Shown one piece after another: positions 32,292 through 41,241 of a stretch of 45,916 bases of DNA. A program made the translations under genes and the position numbers. Below the pieces are notes generated by a model. The model had not been told where the DNA came from. It was given only the letters and a program-made list of their open reading frames with translations, and made no database searches. The number at the start of each line of letters is the position of its first letter. Position 1 is the stretch's first letter. Source of the stretch: Gallibacter sp963558965 (GTDB taxonomy: Bacteria; Bacillota; Clostridia; Peptostreptococcales; Anaerovoracaceae); assembly GCA_963558965.1 (NCBI GenBank), contig CAUWIT010000016.1, positions 1 through 45,916 on the forward strand, given 5' to 3'.

Positions 32292-35200
32292 ATGTATTTT
32301 AAGAGAATTGAAATGCACGGGTTCAAGTCTTTTGCAGAACCTGTAACAATAGAATTCGACAGGGGCATAACTTGTGTAGTTGGCCCAAATGGAAGCGGTA
32401 AAAGTAACATAAGTGACGCTATTAGATGGGTATTAGGTGAACAGAGTCCTAAGATGCTTAGAGGCGGCAAAATGGAAGATGTTATTTTTGCCGGTACAGC
32501 AAGTCGTAAATCGAGAGGCATGGCGGAAGTAACACTTGTAATAGACAACTCTACAGGCATTCTCCCTATAGAATACCAAGAAGTTGCTATAACTAGAAGG
32601 ATGTATAGATCCGGCGAAAGCGAGTACGCGATTAACAACAACCAGTGTCGTATGAAAGATATTAGAGAACTTTTAATGGATACGGGGATTGGAGTTGATG
32701 GGTACTCCCTAATTGGACAAGGAAAAATATCCGATATAATCTCAAACAAATCAGATAGCATAATGGAAATTTTCGAAGAGACAGCCGGTATTGTAAGTTA
32801 CAGAAGTAAAAAAGCTGATGCCGAAAAGAAGTTAGCGTCTTCAAATCTTAATATGGACAGAGTTAACGATATTATACTTGAGCTTGAGGAGCGTATTGGG
32901 CCTCTTAAGGAGGACAGCGAAAAAGCGACTGAGTATATAGCTCTTAGAGATAGACATAAGGAACTTGAAATAAATATTACTGTAAAAAATATTGAGGAAA
33001 TTTCTGAAAAGGTAAAAGTATTGTCCGATGACCTTGAAGGTTTGACAAAAGAGCTTGGTTCATTTAGCTCTATAAGAGAGGAGCTGGATAGAAAAATCCA
33101 AGTTTCTAAGGAACAATTATCTCAGTATGAGGCTGATATTGAAGAGGCAAACAGTCAGCTTAGCAAAATAAATGATGATATAAATAATTTTGTCAGTGAA
33201 AAAAATATAAGTCGTGAAAGACTACATGCTATGGAAAAAGATAGTATGCGAATCACTAACGAAATAAAGGAAATCGAGGAAAAAATCGCTAAGGAAAAGC
33301 AAAGCGGACAGGAACTTATTAAGCAAAAACAAGCTGTTGATGATAGATTGAAAAAATTAGAGAATGACTTAAATATTGAAATTCAAAGTCACAGCGATGC
33401 AGTTACACAAAAGGCCAAGCTAACAGCAGAAATAGATCAAAACAAAAACGATATGTATGCTATTTCAAATAAAAAAAGCGGCTGGATGGCTGAAAAACTA
33501 AGCCTTGAAAGACTTGTTGAAAATTTAAATCAAAATGAAGAACAACTTGTGATGGATCGTCAAAAGGGAAGTGACAGCCACAATTTGGTTTTAGAACAAC
33601 TTGGCGTTGCAAAAGAGAAAAAATCTAATTTAGAAGACGAAATTGAGTCTCTTAAAAATGAAAAATCACAATTTGCAATTGAAATAGATGTTAAAACATC
33701 AGAAAATCAAAACCTTCAGGACGAAATTCAAAAACTAGGCGTTGAAATTGGTAAAAAAGCTGCCCGAAAAAAGACTATTGAAGAAATGGAAAGCAATTAC
33801 GAAGGTTACAACGGCGGTGTAAAATTCGTTATGAAATCAAATATTGCTGGTATTAACGGTGTAGTTGCAGAGTTAATAGATGTGCCAAAAGGGTATGAGC
33901 TTGCAATGGAAACAGCCCTAGGCGGAACTATGCAAAATATCGTCTGCGAAGATGACAGCACAGCGAAAAAAGCCGTAAATCTTCTAAAAGAGAAAAAAGG
34001 TGGCCGTGTAACATTTTTGCCTGTTAAATCCATAAGACCTAGACCTGTAGTAAAAGATGAAACTATTGAAAATATGCAAGGTTTTAAAGGTTATGGGGTG
34101 GAATGTATTGGTTTTGAGCCAAAGTTTCAGAAGATTTTCGAGTATCTTTTGGGAAATGTAGTTATCGTTGACAATATGGATAACGCTATTGAAATTTCTA
34201 AAAAAGGAAATAACTCAATTAAATATGTAACTTTGGAAGGTGAAATAATAAGTACAGCAGGTGCTGTAACTGGAGGTAGATTTAAAAACAAGTCTGCCAA
34301 TATCCTAGAGAGAAGAGGAGAAATTGCAGAGTTAGAAAATACTATAAAAGAGCTTGAAAAACAAAAAGCTGAGACTTTGGAAAAAACTGAGGAATACCAA
34401 AAAGTCATTGATGCAGCAAAGAAAAACTTAAATGAAGTAACTGCTAACCTTCGAGAAAAGGAAGTTGAACTTTTAAACAAATCAAACCAGGTTGATATTT
34501 TAAATAAATCTATAGAAGATTTTACAAATGAAAGTGCCAAGTGGGAAGCTACTTTGGAAAACTTAAAACAGGAACAGTTAAGAGGTAAAAAAAGCGTCGA
34601 TGAAGTTTCTAAAAAAATCTTGGATGCAGATAACAAAATAGTTGAGTTAACTGATAAAATAGAAAAGGCAACAACTGACTTGGAAAACATGCAAGACGAA
34701 TTAAATGATGCTAGCGAATCAATTACAAAAGCTCGTATTGAAGTAACTTCTTGCCAAGGTGAAAAAGAAAATATAGATAATTTGTATGAGATTTCAAATC
34801 AAAATATATCTGCATATATTGAAGAAAAAGAGCAAAAACAAAGACAGATCGAAAATATAGGCCTTGATAGAGAAGCTCTGACAAAAGGGGTGGATCTAAA
34901 GGAAAACAAAATCGCTCAGCTTAAAATAGAAAAGGAAAAGTTTGAGCATCAATTGCATGAGGCTACTTTAAATAAAGCAAATATAGGAAAAGTTTATGGC
35001 GAGTCTTCAAATGAAAGAGAAACTATAAACAGCAAAACTACTAGATTGCAAAATCAAAAATATGAAATTGATGTAAAACTTGCGAGACAAGAAGGTCAGC
35101 TAGACGGTTTAAAAAATAAACTGTGGGAGGATTTTGAGATTTCCTACGCTCAGGCTCTATCTATGAAGTCAGATGATTTTGTAGTAGGCGCTGCAATTAG

Positions 35201-35840
35201 AGAAAACCGTCAAATTAAAAATCGTATAAAAGAGCTTGGAGAAGTAAATGTTGGAGCGATAAAAGAATACGCTCAAGTAAAAGAAAGATATGAATTTTTA
35301 ACTGAACAGAGAGAAGATATCCAAAAATCAACTGATGAGCTTAATAAGATTATCTTCGATATGGATAAGGTGATCAGAGAAAAATTCAAGGAAAGCTTCG
35401 ATCAAGTTGTTGAGCATTTCGAAAATACATTTGTAGAATTTTTCGGTGGTGGCCATGCGAAAATAACTTTGGACAACGAAGATGATCCATTAAATGCAAC
35501 TATTGAAATTACAGCTCAGCCACCAGGTAAGCAGTTAAAAAATATAAATCTTATGTCAGGTGGAGAAAAAACTATGACTGCCATTGCACTTATGTTTGCA
35601 GTGCTTAAAACTAAACCGACACCTTGCTGTATTTTAGATGAGGTAGAGGCTGCACTTGACGATCACAACATACATGTATTTGCAAATTACTTAAAGAAAT
35701 TTGATAATATACAATTTACACTTATAACCCATCAAAAAACTACTATGGAACATGCCGATGTTATGTATGGTGTTACTATGCCAGAACGAGGTATTTCAAA
35801 AGTATTTTCATTAAAGATGGGCGATGAATTGCCAGTATAG
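32292..35840 (+). CDS. smc: Chromosome segregation/condensin protein SMC
   Basis: A 1182-residue SMC ATPase that compacts and segregates chromosomes with ScpA/ScpB. Walker A is GPNGSGKSNISDAIRW near residue 32. Two long coiled-coil arms flank a hinge around residues 500-660 (EGYNGGVKFVM to GAVTGGRFKNKSANILERR). The C-terminal head has signature NLMSGGEKTM near residue 1085 and Walker B CCILDEVEAALDDHN. It is full length and shows no frameshift. Confidence 0.98.
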   Translation: MYFKRIEMHGFKSFAEPVTIEFDRGITCVVGPNGSGKSNISDAIRWVLGEQSPKMLRGGKMEDVIFAGTASRKSRGMAEVTLVIDNSTGILPIEYQEVAITRRMYRSGESEYAINNNQCRMKDIRELLMDTGIGVDGYSLIGQGKISDIISNKSDSIMEIFEETAGIVSYRSKKADAEKKLASSNLNMDRVNDIILELEERIGPLKEDSEKATEYIALRDRHKELEINITVKNIEEISEKVKVLSDDLEGLTKELGSFSSIREELDRKIQVSKEQLSQYEADIEEANSQLSKINDDINNFVSEKNISRERLHAMEKDSMRITNEIKEIEEKIAKEKQSGQELIKQKQAVDDRLKKLENDLNIEIQSHSDAVTQKAKLTAEIDQNKNDMYAISNKKSGWMAEKLSLERLVENLNQNEEQLVMDRQKGSDSHNLVLEQLGVAKEKKSNLEDEIESLKNEKSQFAIEIDVKTSENQNLQDEIQKLGVEIGKKAARKKTIEEMESNYEGYNGGVKFVMKSNIAGINGVVAELIDVPKGYELAMETALGGTMQNIVCEDDSTAKKAVNLLKEKKGGRVTFLPVKSIRPRPVVKDETIENMQGFKGYGVECIGFEPKFQKIFEYLLGNVVIVDNMDNAIEISKKGNNSIKYVTLEGEIISTAGAVTGGRFKNKSANILERRGEIAELENTIKELEKQKAETLEKTEEYQKVIDAAKKNLNEVTANLREKEVELLNKSNQVDILNKSIEDFTNESAKWEATLENLKQEQLRGKKSVDEVSKKILDADNKIVELTDKIEKATTDLENMQDELNDASESITKARIEVTSCQGEKENIDNLYEISNQNISAYIEEKEQKQRQIENIGLDREALTKGVDLKENKIAQLKIEKEKFEHQLHEATLNKANIGKVYGESSNERETINSKTTRLQNQKYEIDVKLARQEGQLDGLKNKLWEDFEISYAQALSMKSDDFVVGAAIRENRQIKNRIKELGEVNVGAIKEYAQVKERYEFLTEQREDIQKSTDELNKIIFDMDKVIREKFKESFDQVVEHFENTFVEFFGGGHAKITLDNEDDPLNATIEITAQPPGKQLKNINLMSGGEKTMTAIALMFAVLKTKPTPCCILDEVEAALDDHNIHVFANYLKKFDNIQFTLITHQKTTMEHADVMYGVTMPERGISKVFSLKMGDELPV

Positions 35841-35855
35841 GGGAAAGGAAAACAT

Positions 35856-36752
35856 ATGTCATTAAGAGAGAAAAAAGGTTTCTTTGGTAGACTATCAGAA
35901 AAAATAGGGGATGTATTTTTAGGAAGAGCTTCAATAGATGAAGAACTTTTTGATGAGTTAGAAGAAGTCCTTATAACTAGTGATATTGGCATGGAAACAA
36001 CTATGTCAATTATTGAAGAACTTAGAACAACAGTAAAAAATGATTATATCAAAGATCCAGAAAAGGTTCGTGAAAAATTAAAAGAAATAATGGTAAAAGC
36101 TGTAGATAAAGGGGATGATCAAAAGCTAAAGGACGAATATCCGTTAGTTATTATGATGATTGGTATCAATGGAGGAGGTAAAACTACTTCAATTGGTAAA
36201 ATCGCAAATATGTATAAACAGCAAGGCAAAAGCGTTTTACTTGCCGCAGCTGATACATTTAGAGCAGCTGCAGCTGAACAGCTTCAAATTTGGGGCGATA
36301 GAGTTGGAGTAAATGTTATTAAACATCAGGAAGGCGCTGATCCATCAGCAGTTTTATTTGACGCAGCTCAGTCAGCAAAAGCAAGAGGCATCGATGTTTT
36401 GATTTGCGATACAGCAGGCAGATTGCAAAACAAGAAAAATCTTATGAATGAGTTAGAAAAAATGAATAAGATTTTAAATAAGGAATTTCCAGAAGCAGCA
36501 AGAGAAACATTGTTAGTTTTAGATGCTACAACTGGTAAAAACGCAGTATCACAGGCAAAAGAATTTGGCGAAGTAGCTGAACTAACAGGTGTAGTTCTAA
36601 CTAAATTAGATGGAACTGCAAAAGGGGGTATTGCAATCACAATTGCAGACGAATTTGGATTACCTATTAAATTTGTAGGTGTAGGAGAAGGAATAGATGA
36701 TTTGAAGCCGTTTGATCCGGCAGATTTTATAGGAGGTATTTTTGATGAGTAA
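35856..36752 (+). CDS. ftsY: Signal recognition particle receptor FtsY
   Basis: The SRP receptor GTPase for co-translational membrane targeting. It has 298 residues: an N domain (1-90) and a G domain with GINGGGKTTSIGKIANMYK (usually GVNGVGKTT) near residue 103, DTAGRLQNKKNLMNEL near residue 185, TKLDGTAKGG near residue 247 and the closing GEGIDDLKPFDPADF. The acidic A domain of E. coli FtsY is absent, as in other Firmicutes. It overlaps der by eight bases, ATGAGTAA. Confidence 0.97.
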   Translation: MSLREKKGFFGRLSEKIGDVFLGRASIDEELFDELEEVLITSDIGMETTMSIIEELRTTVKNDYIKDPEKVREKLKEIMVKAVDKGDDQKLKDEYPLVIMMIGINGGGKTTSIGKIANMYKQQGKSVLLAAADTFRAAAAEQLQIWGDRVGVNVIKHQEGADPSAVLFDAAQSAKARGIDVLICDTAGRLQNKKNLMNELEKMNKILNKEFPEAARETLLVLDATTGKNAVSQAKEFGEVAELTGVVLTKLDGTAKGGIAITIADEFGLPIKFVGVGEGIDDLKPFDPADFIGGIFDE

Positions 36753-38070
36753 ACCATTAGTTGCCGTAGTAGGCAGACCAAATGTTGGTAAATCAACATT
36801 TTTTAACAGAGTTGTGGGTAAGAGAGTAGCTATCGTTGAAGATACTCCAGGAGTAACAAGAGATAGAATTTATGCTGAGGCAGAATGGCAGAATGTTCAT
36901 TTCGCACTTATTGATACAGGTGGTATCGAACCGGCAAGTGAAGAAATAATCCCAGCTCAGATGAGAGCACAAGCTGAGATTGCCATGGACACATCAGATG
37001 TAATCGTATTTATGGTAGACGGAAAAGCAGGTTTGACAGCTGACGACAGAGAAGTTGCCAATATGCTAAGGAGAACTAGAAAACCAGTTATTTTAGTAGT
37101 AAATAAGGTTGATACACCTAATTTGCCAGATGATTTTTATGACTTCTACGAATTAGGTATAGGCGGTCCTATGCCGATTTCTTCTGCAAATATGCTAGGT
37201 ATAGGTGATGTACTTGAAGAAATCGTAAAGCTATTCCCAGAAGGTTCAGATACAGAAGAAGACGATAGCATAGGCATTGCTGTAATAGGTAAGCCAAATG
37301 TAGGTAAATCTTCAATTATCAACGAACTAACAGGAGAAAACAGAGTAATCGTTTCACCTATTGCCGGTACTACTAGAGACTCAATAGATACTCCTCTAGA
37401 ATTTGAAGGAGAAAAATATACTCTAATTGATACAGCAGGTATTAGAAGAAAAAGCAAAGTAAACGAAGATATTGAAAAATACAGCGTTATCAGAGCTGTA
37501 GCCGCTATTGAAAGATGCGATGTTTGTCTACTTATGATAGATGCTACAGAAGGTATAACAGAGCAGGATAAAAAAATTGCAGGAGTAGCTCACGAAGCAG
37601 GAAAAGGTATAGTAGTTGTAGTAAACAAGTGGGATTTAATAGAAAAAGACTCACATACTATGAAAAACTTCCAAAAAGAATTAGACAAAGAATTAACATT
37701 TATGTCTTATGCTCCTAGCGTATTTATCTCAGTAAAAGATAAGCTAAGAGTTAAAAACGTATTGATTATGGCCAAGGCAGTAGCCGAAAATAGAGCTATG
37801 AGAGTGCCAACAGGTCAGTTAAATTCACTTATTTCAGATGCAATCCTGATGAAGCAACCTCCATCAGATAAAGGTAAGAGATTAAAGATTTACTATGCGA
37901 CTCAGGTTGGAGTAAAACCACCTCTATTCTCATTTAAAATCAACTCAAGACCTTTGATGCATTTTTCATATGCTAGATATTTAGAAAACAAAATTAGAGA
38001 ATCCTTTGGATTTGAAGGAACATCTATAAAGTTTGTATTTAGAGAGAAGGGTGAAAAAGAAGATGTATAA
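36745..38070 (+). CDS. der: Ribosome-associated GTPase Der (EngA)
   Basis: A double-GTPase of 441 residues needed for 50S assembly. The first G domain has GRPNVGKSTFFNRV near residue 9 and DTGGIEP; the second has GKPNVGKSSIINEL near residue 183, DTAGIRRKSKV and NKWD. A KH-like C-terminal domain follows. ATG 36745 is ten bases or less from AGGAGG (36731-36736) and is preferred to the in-frame TTG at 36742. It overlaps both ftsY and plsY by eight bases. Confidence 0.97.
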   Translation: MSKPLVAVVGRPNVGKSTFFNRVVGKRVAIVEDTPGVTRDRIYAEAEWQNVHFALIDTGGIEPASEEIIPAQMRAQAEIAMDTSDVIVFMVDGKAGLTADDREVANMLRRTRKPVILVVNKVDTPNLPDDFYDFYELGIGGPMPISSANMLGIGDVLEEIVKLFPEGSDTEEDDSIGIAVIGKPNVGKSSIINELTGENRVIVSPIAGTTRDSIDTPLEFEGEKYTLIDTAGIRRKSKVNEDIEKYSVIRAVAAIERCDVCLLMIDATEGITEQDKKIAGVAHEAGKGIVVVVNKWDLIEKDSHTMKNFQKELDKELTFMSYAPSVFISVKDKLRVKNVLIMAKAVAENRAMRVPTGQLNSLISDAILMKQPPSDKGKRLKIYYATQVGVKPPLFSFKINSRPLMHFSYARYLENKIRESFGFEGTSIKFVFREKGEKEDV

Positions 38071-38707
38071 TGCTACTGGACTTTTGGGAAATACAGAGAG
38101 CTCAATGATTGGTTGCATAATTATGGTGATCGTTGCCTATTTTATAGGCAGCATTTCTCCAGCAATTTTAATTGGTCGTGCCAAAGGCATCAATATAAAA
38201 AAAGAAGGCAGCGGTAACGCAGGTACGACAAATGTACTTAGAGTTCTTGGTAAAAAAGCTGCTGCGGCAACTTTGGTAATCGATATATTAAAGGGAACTA
38301 TCGCAGTTGTTTTAGGCGGCTTACTATTTGGTGAAATTATAGCCTCAATTTGTGTTGCGGCAGTATTTGTTGGACACGTATGGCCTATTTACTTTGGATT
38401 TAAAGGAGGAAAAGGTGTAGCAACAGCCTTTGGTGCACTTTTAGGATTAAATCCGTGGATGGGATTAACAGCTCTTGCAATTGTAGCAGTTGGCGTAATC
38501 ATATCTAAACGTATGTCAGTAGGATCAATTTTAGGTGCTGTTACATTTCCTTTTGTGGCATACTATTTCAATCCAGATTTCCTTGTTATGGGAACAATAC
38601 TAGCTGTATTAATAGTTTTTAAACATAGAGCTAACATCGGTAGACTGATAAGAGGAGAAGAACCTAAAATAGGCGAAAAGAAAAAGGAGGCAAAGTCTCA
38701 TGAGTAA
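38063..38707 (+). CDS. plsY: Glycerol-3-phosphate acyltransferase PlsY
   Basis: A membrane enzyme that moves the acyl group from acyl phosphate (made by PlsX) to glycerol 3-phosphate. It has 214 residues and about five helices. Active-site loops are GSGNAGTTNVLRVLGKK near residue 47 and GFKGGKGVATAFG near residue 112. A third loop, HRANIGRLIRGEE, is near the C-terminus, which is lysine-rich. ATG 38063 overlaps the der stop as ATGTATAA. An in-frame ATG at 38033 lies within der and is unlikely. The stop overlaps gpsA. Confidence 0.95.
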   Translation: MYNATGLLGNTESSMIGCIIMVIVAYFIGSISPAILIGRAKGINIKKEGSGNAGTTNVLRVLGKKAAAATLVIDILKGTIAVVLGGLLFGEIIASICVAAVFVGHVWPIYFGFKGGKGVATAFGALLGLNPWMGLTALAIVAVGVIISKRMSVGSILGAVTFPFVAYYFNPDFLVMGTILAVLIVFKHRANIGRLIRGEEPKIGEKKKEAKSHE

Positions 38708-39695
38708 AATCGCAGTCATTGGTGCAGGCAGCTGGGGTACAGCTCTTGCAACAGTAGTAAGTGGCAAAGGTCATGAAGTCAACATTTGGGCTAGAAATGA
38801 CCAGCAGAGAGATTCAATGAAGGAAAACCGCGAAAACATCAAGTATTTGCCAGGTATTAAATTCGATGATTGTATCCAGGTGAAAGATGAGATAAAAGAT
38901 GCAGTTGCTGGAGCCGATGCAGTGCTATTCTCAGTACCAACTCAAGCATTTAGAAAAACATACCAAGATGCCATTCCTCATATGAATGACAAACAGGTTG
39001 TTATAAATGTAGCTAAGGGCATAGAGCAGTCAACTCTTATGAGACTTTCGGAAGTGGCAAAGGAAATAAATCCAAATGTTAAATACGCAGTTTTGTCAGG
39101 CCCAAGTCACGCAGAAGAAGTAGGCTTGAAACTTCCAACAACAGTAGCCATCGCTTCGGAAGATGAAGAAGTTGCTAAATTTGTTCAGGACTTGTTCTTT
39201 ACAGAAAGATTTAGAACTTATGTGAATGACGATGTTGTAGGTGTTGAACTAGGTGGTTCTTTGAAAAACATTATCGCTTTAGGAGCTGGTATTTCAGACG
39301 GAATGGGCTTTGGTGACAATGCAAAAGCTGCTCTTATGACTAGAGGTCTTACTGAAATTTCAAGACTTGGTATCGCCCTTGGCGCAAAGCAGGAGACATT
39401 TGCGGGACTGACTGGCATGGGAGACTTGATTGTAACTTGTACATCTATGCACAGCCGAAATAGACGTTGCGGCATTATGATAGGCGAAGGATTGACTCCA
39501 AAAGAAGCCACAGAAAATATAGGAATGGTTGTTGAGAGTATGTACACAACTGAAGCGGCTTACGGTCTATCTCGTAAAGTAGGTGTTGAAATGCCTATTA
39601 CAGAAAAAATTTATGAAGTTATTAATGGAAAAATAAAGGCAGCAGAAGCTGTTGAAATATTAATGGGAAGAGAAAGAAAACATGAAAAAGTTTAA
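38700..39695 (+). CDS. gpsA: NAD(P)H-dependent glycerol-3-phosphate dehydrogenase
   Basis: Makes sn-glycerol 3-phosphate from dihydroxyacetone phosphate for PlsY. It has 331 residues, with Rossmann motif AVIGAGSWGTALATVVS at residue 4, SGPSHAEEVGLKLPTTV near residue 137, the catalytic lysine in LGGSLKNIIALGAGISDG near residue 184 and TGMGDLIVTCTSMHSRNRR near residue 237. The start overlaps the plsY stop as ATGAGTAA. It overlaps miaB by 14 bases. Confidence 0.97.
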   Translation: MSKIAVIGAGSWGTALATVVSGKGHEVNIWARNDQQRDSMKENRENIKYLPGIKFDDCIQVKDEIKDAVAGADAVLFSVPTQAFRKTYQDAIPHMNDKQVVINVAKGIEQSTLMRLSEVAKEINPNVKYAVLSGPSHAEEVGLKLPTTVAIASEDEEVAKFVQDLFFTERFRTYVNDDVVGVELGGSLKNIIALGAGISDGMGFGDNAKAALMTRGLTEISRLGIALGAKQETFAGLTGMGDLIVTCTSMHSRNRRCGIMIGEGLTPKEATENIGMVVESMYTTEAAYGLSRKVGVEMPITEKIYEVINGKIKAAEAVEILMGRERKHEKV

Positions 39696-40998
39696 TATAC
39701 AAACCCTTGGTTGTCAGATGAATGAAAGGGATAGCGAAACGATTGCAGGTATGCTAACTGAAATTGGATATGAATCATGCGATGATAAAAAAGATGCAGA
39801 TATAGCCATTATCAACACTTGCAGCGTTAGAGAAAATGCAGATAAAAGATTTTTTGGTATGCTTGGACAGTTTAAAAAGAAAAAAGAAGCTGATCCAAAC
39901 TTTATAGTAGTTATATGCGGTTGTATGATGCAGCAACAGCACATAATTGATACTGTAAAAGAAAAATACCCATGGGTAGATATTATATTCGGTACACATA
40001 ATATACATAAATTCCCACAGCTTTTAGAAAATGTAATAAGCGAAAAGAAAAGACAGATAGAAGTTTGGGAAGACGGTGGAGAAATCGTAGAAGGACTACC
40101 ATCTAAGAGACTTTATAAACATAAAGCATTTGTAAATATTATGTTTGGATGTAACAACTTCTGTACTTATTGTATCGTGCCTTACACTAGAGGTAGAGAA
40201 AGAAGCAGAAGACCAGAAGATATTGTAAACGAAGTAAAAAATCTTGTAGCAGACGGTGTTAAGGAAATCACATTGCTTGGACAAAATGTTAACTCATACA
40301 AAGGTGAAGGCGATGTGGACTTTACAGATTTGTTGTATATGTTAAACGATGTAGAAGGTTTAGAGAGAATTAGATTTATGACTTCTCATCCAAAAGATTT
40401 ATCAGATAAGTTGATAAATGCATATAGAGATTGTGACAAGTTGTGCAGCTATTTCCATTTGCCAGTACAGTCAGGTAACAACAATATCCTAAAGAGAATG
40501 AACAGAAGATATACAAGGGAAGATTATTTGCTGCTTATTAAAAAACTTAGAGAGGCTCGTGAGGATATAGCTATCTCTACAGATATAATAGTAGGTTTCC
40601 CTGGAGAAACTGAAGAGGAATTTGAAGATACTCTAAATCTAGTTAAAGAAGTATGCTACGATAGTGCATTTACATTTTTATATTCAATTAGAAAAGGTAC
40701 TCCAGCAGAAAAATATGGAGATCAAATACCAGAAGAAGTGAAGCATGAAAGATTTAATAGGTTAGTTGAAGAGGTAAATCGTGGTTCTGCTAAACAAAAT
40801 TTAAAATTTGTTGGAAAAATTTGTGATGTTTTAGTAGAAGGACCTAGCAAAAGTGATAAAACCCATATGACTGGTAGAAATTCACAAAATAAGATTGTAA
40901 ATTTTGTCGGTGATGAAAATTTAGTGGGCAAAATGGTAAAAGCTGTCATAACAGACAGTAATACTTTTAGCTTAACTGGAGAAATTTTGGAACCTTAA
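39682..40998 (+). CDS. miaB: tRNA-2-methylthio-N6-dimethylallyladenosine synthase
   Basis: A radical SAM methylthiotransferase that modifies A37 of tRNAs reading UNN codons. It has 438 residues: an N-terminal UPF0004 domain with cluster cysteines (LGCQMNERDSE, NTCSVRENADKR, CGCMMQQ), the radical SAM motif CNNFCTYC near residue 157, and a TRAM domain at the C-terminus (about 375-437). The start lies inside the end of gpsA, with AGAGAAAG upstream. It is the last gene of the operon. Confidence 0.96.
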   Translation: MKKFNIQTLGCQMNERDSETIAGMLTEIGYESCDDKKDADIAIINTCSVRENADKRFFGMLGQFKKKKEADPNFIVVICGCMMQQQHIIDTVKEKYPWVDIIFGTHNIHKFPQLLENVISEKKRQIEVWEDGGEIVEGLPSKRLYKHKAFVNIMFGCNNFCTYCIVPYTRGRERSRRPEDIVNEVKNLVADGVKEITLLGQNVNSYKGEGDVDFTDLLYMLNDVEGLERIRFMTSHPKDLSDKLINAYRDCDKLCSYFHLPVQSGNNNILKRMNRRYTREDYLLLIKKLREAREDIAISTDIIVGFPGETEEEFEDTLNLVKEVCYDSAFTFLYSIRKGTPAEKYGDQIPEEVKHERFNRLVEEVNRGSAKQNLKFVGKICDVLVEGPSKSDKTHMTGRNSQNKIVNFVGDENLVGKMVKAVITDSNTFSLTGEILEP

Positions 40999-41148
40999 GG
41001 ATGGATAAAAATACATCATAATTCGTATTTATTATTGAAAAAATAAATACAATCGGTGGTGTTGTATAGAAAAAACATTGAAAAATAAAGGTTTTTGTTA
41101 AATTGTGGATTGTATTTTGCACTAAATTCAAAACATATTATGCTAATA

Positions 41149-41175
41149 TTGACAATTTGCTAACAGTAGTATAAA
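41149..41175 (+). promoter_or_regulatory. Likely promoter of nifJ
   Basis: TTGACA (41149-41154) and TATAAA (41170-41175), with a short 15-base spacer, about 67 bases before the start codon. Upstream, between miaB and here, is an AT-rich 9-bp hairpin (41025-41033/41042-41050) with no T-run. Confidence 0.45.
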
Positions 41176-41241
41176 GTAAGTCTTAGGACAAAATAACAAT
41201 TTATAATAATATAATTATTTTATAAGAATTTGGAGGGTAAT

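Noticed and set aside
33806..34690. Long minus-strand frames opposite smc
   Set aside because: They are antisense shadows of coiled-coil and hinge codons, rich in Ser, Phe and Leu, without ribosome binding sites.
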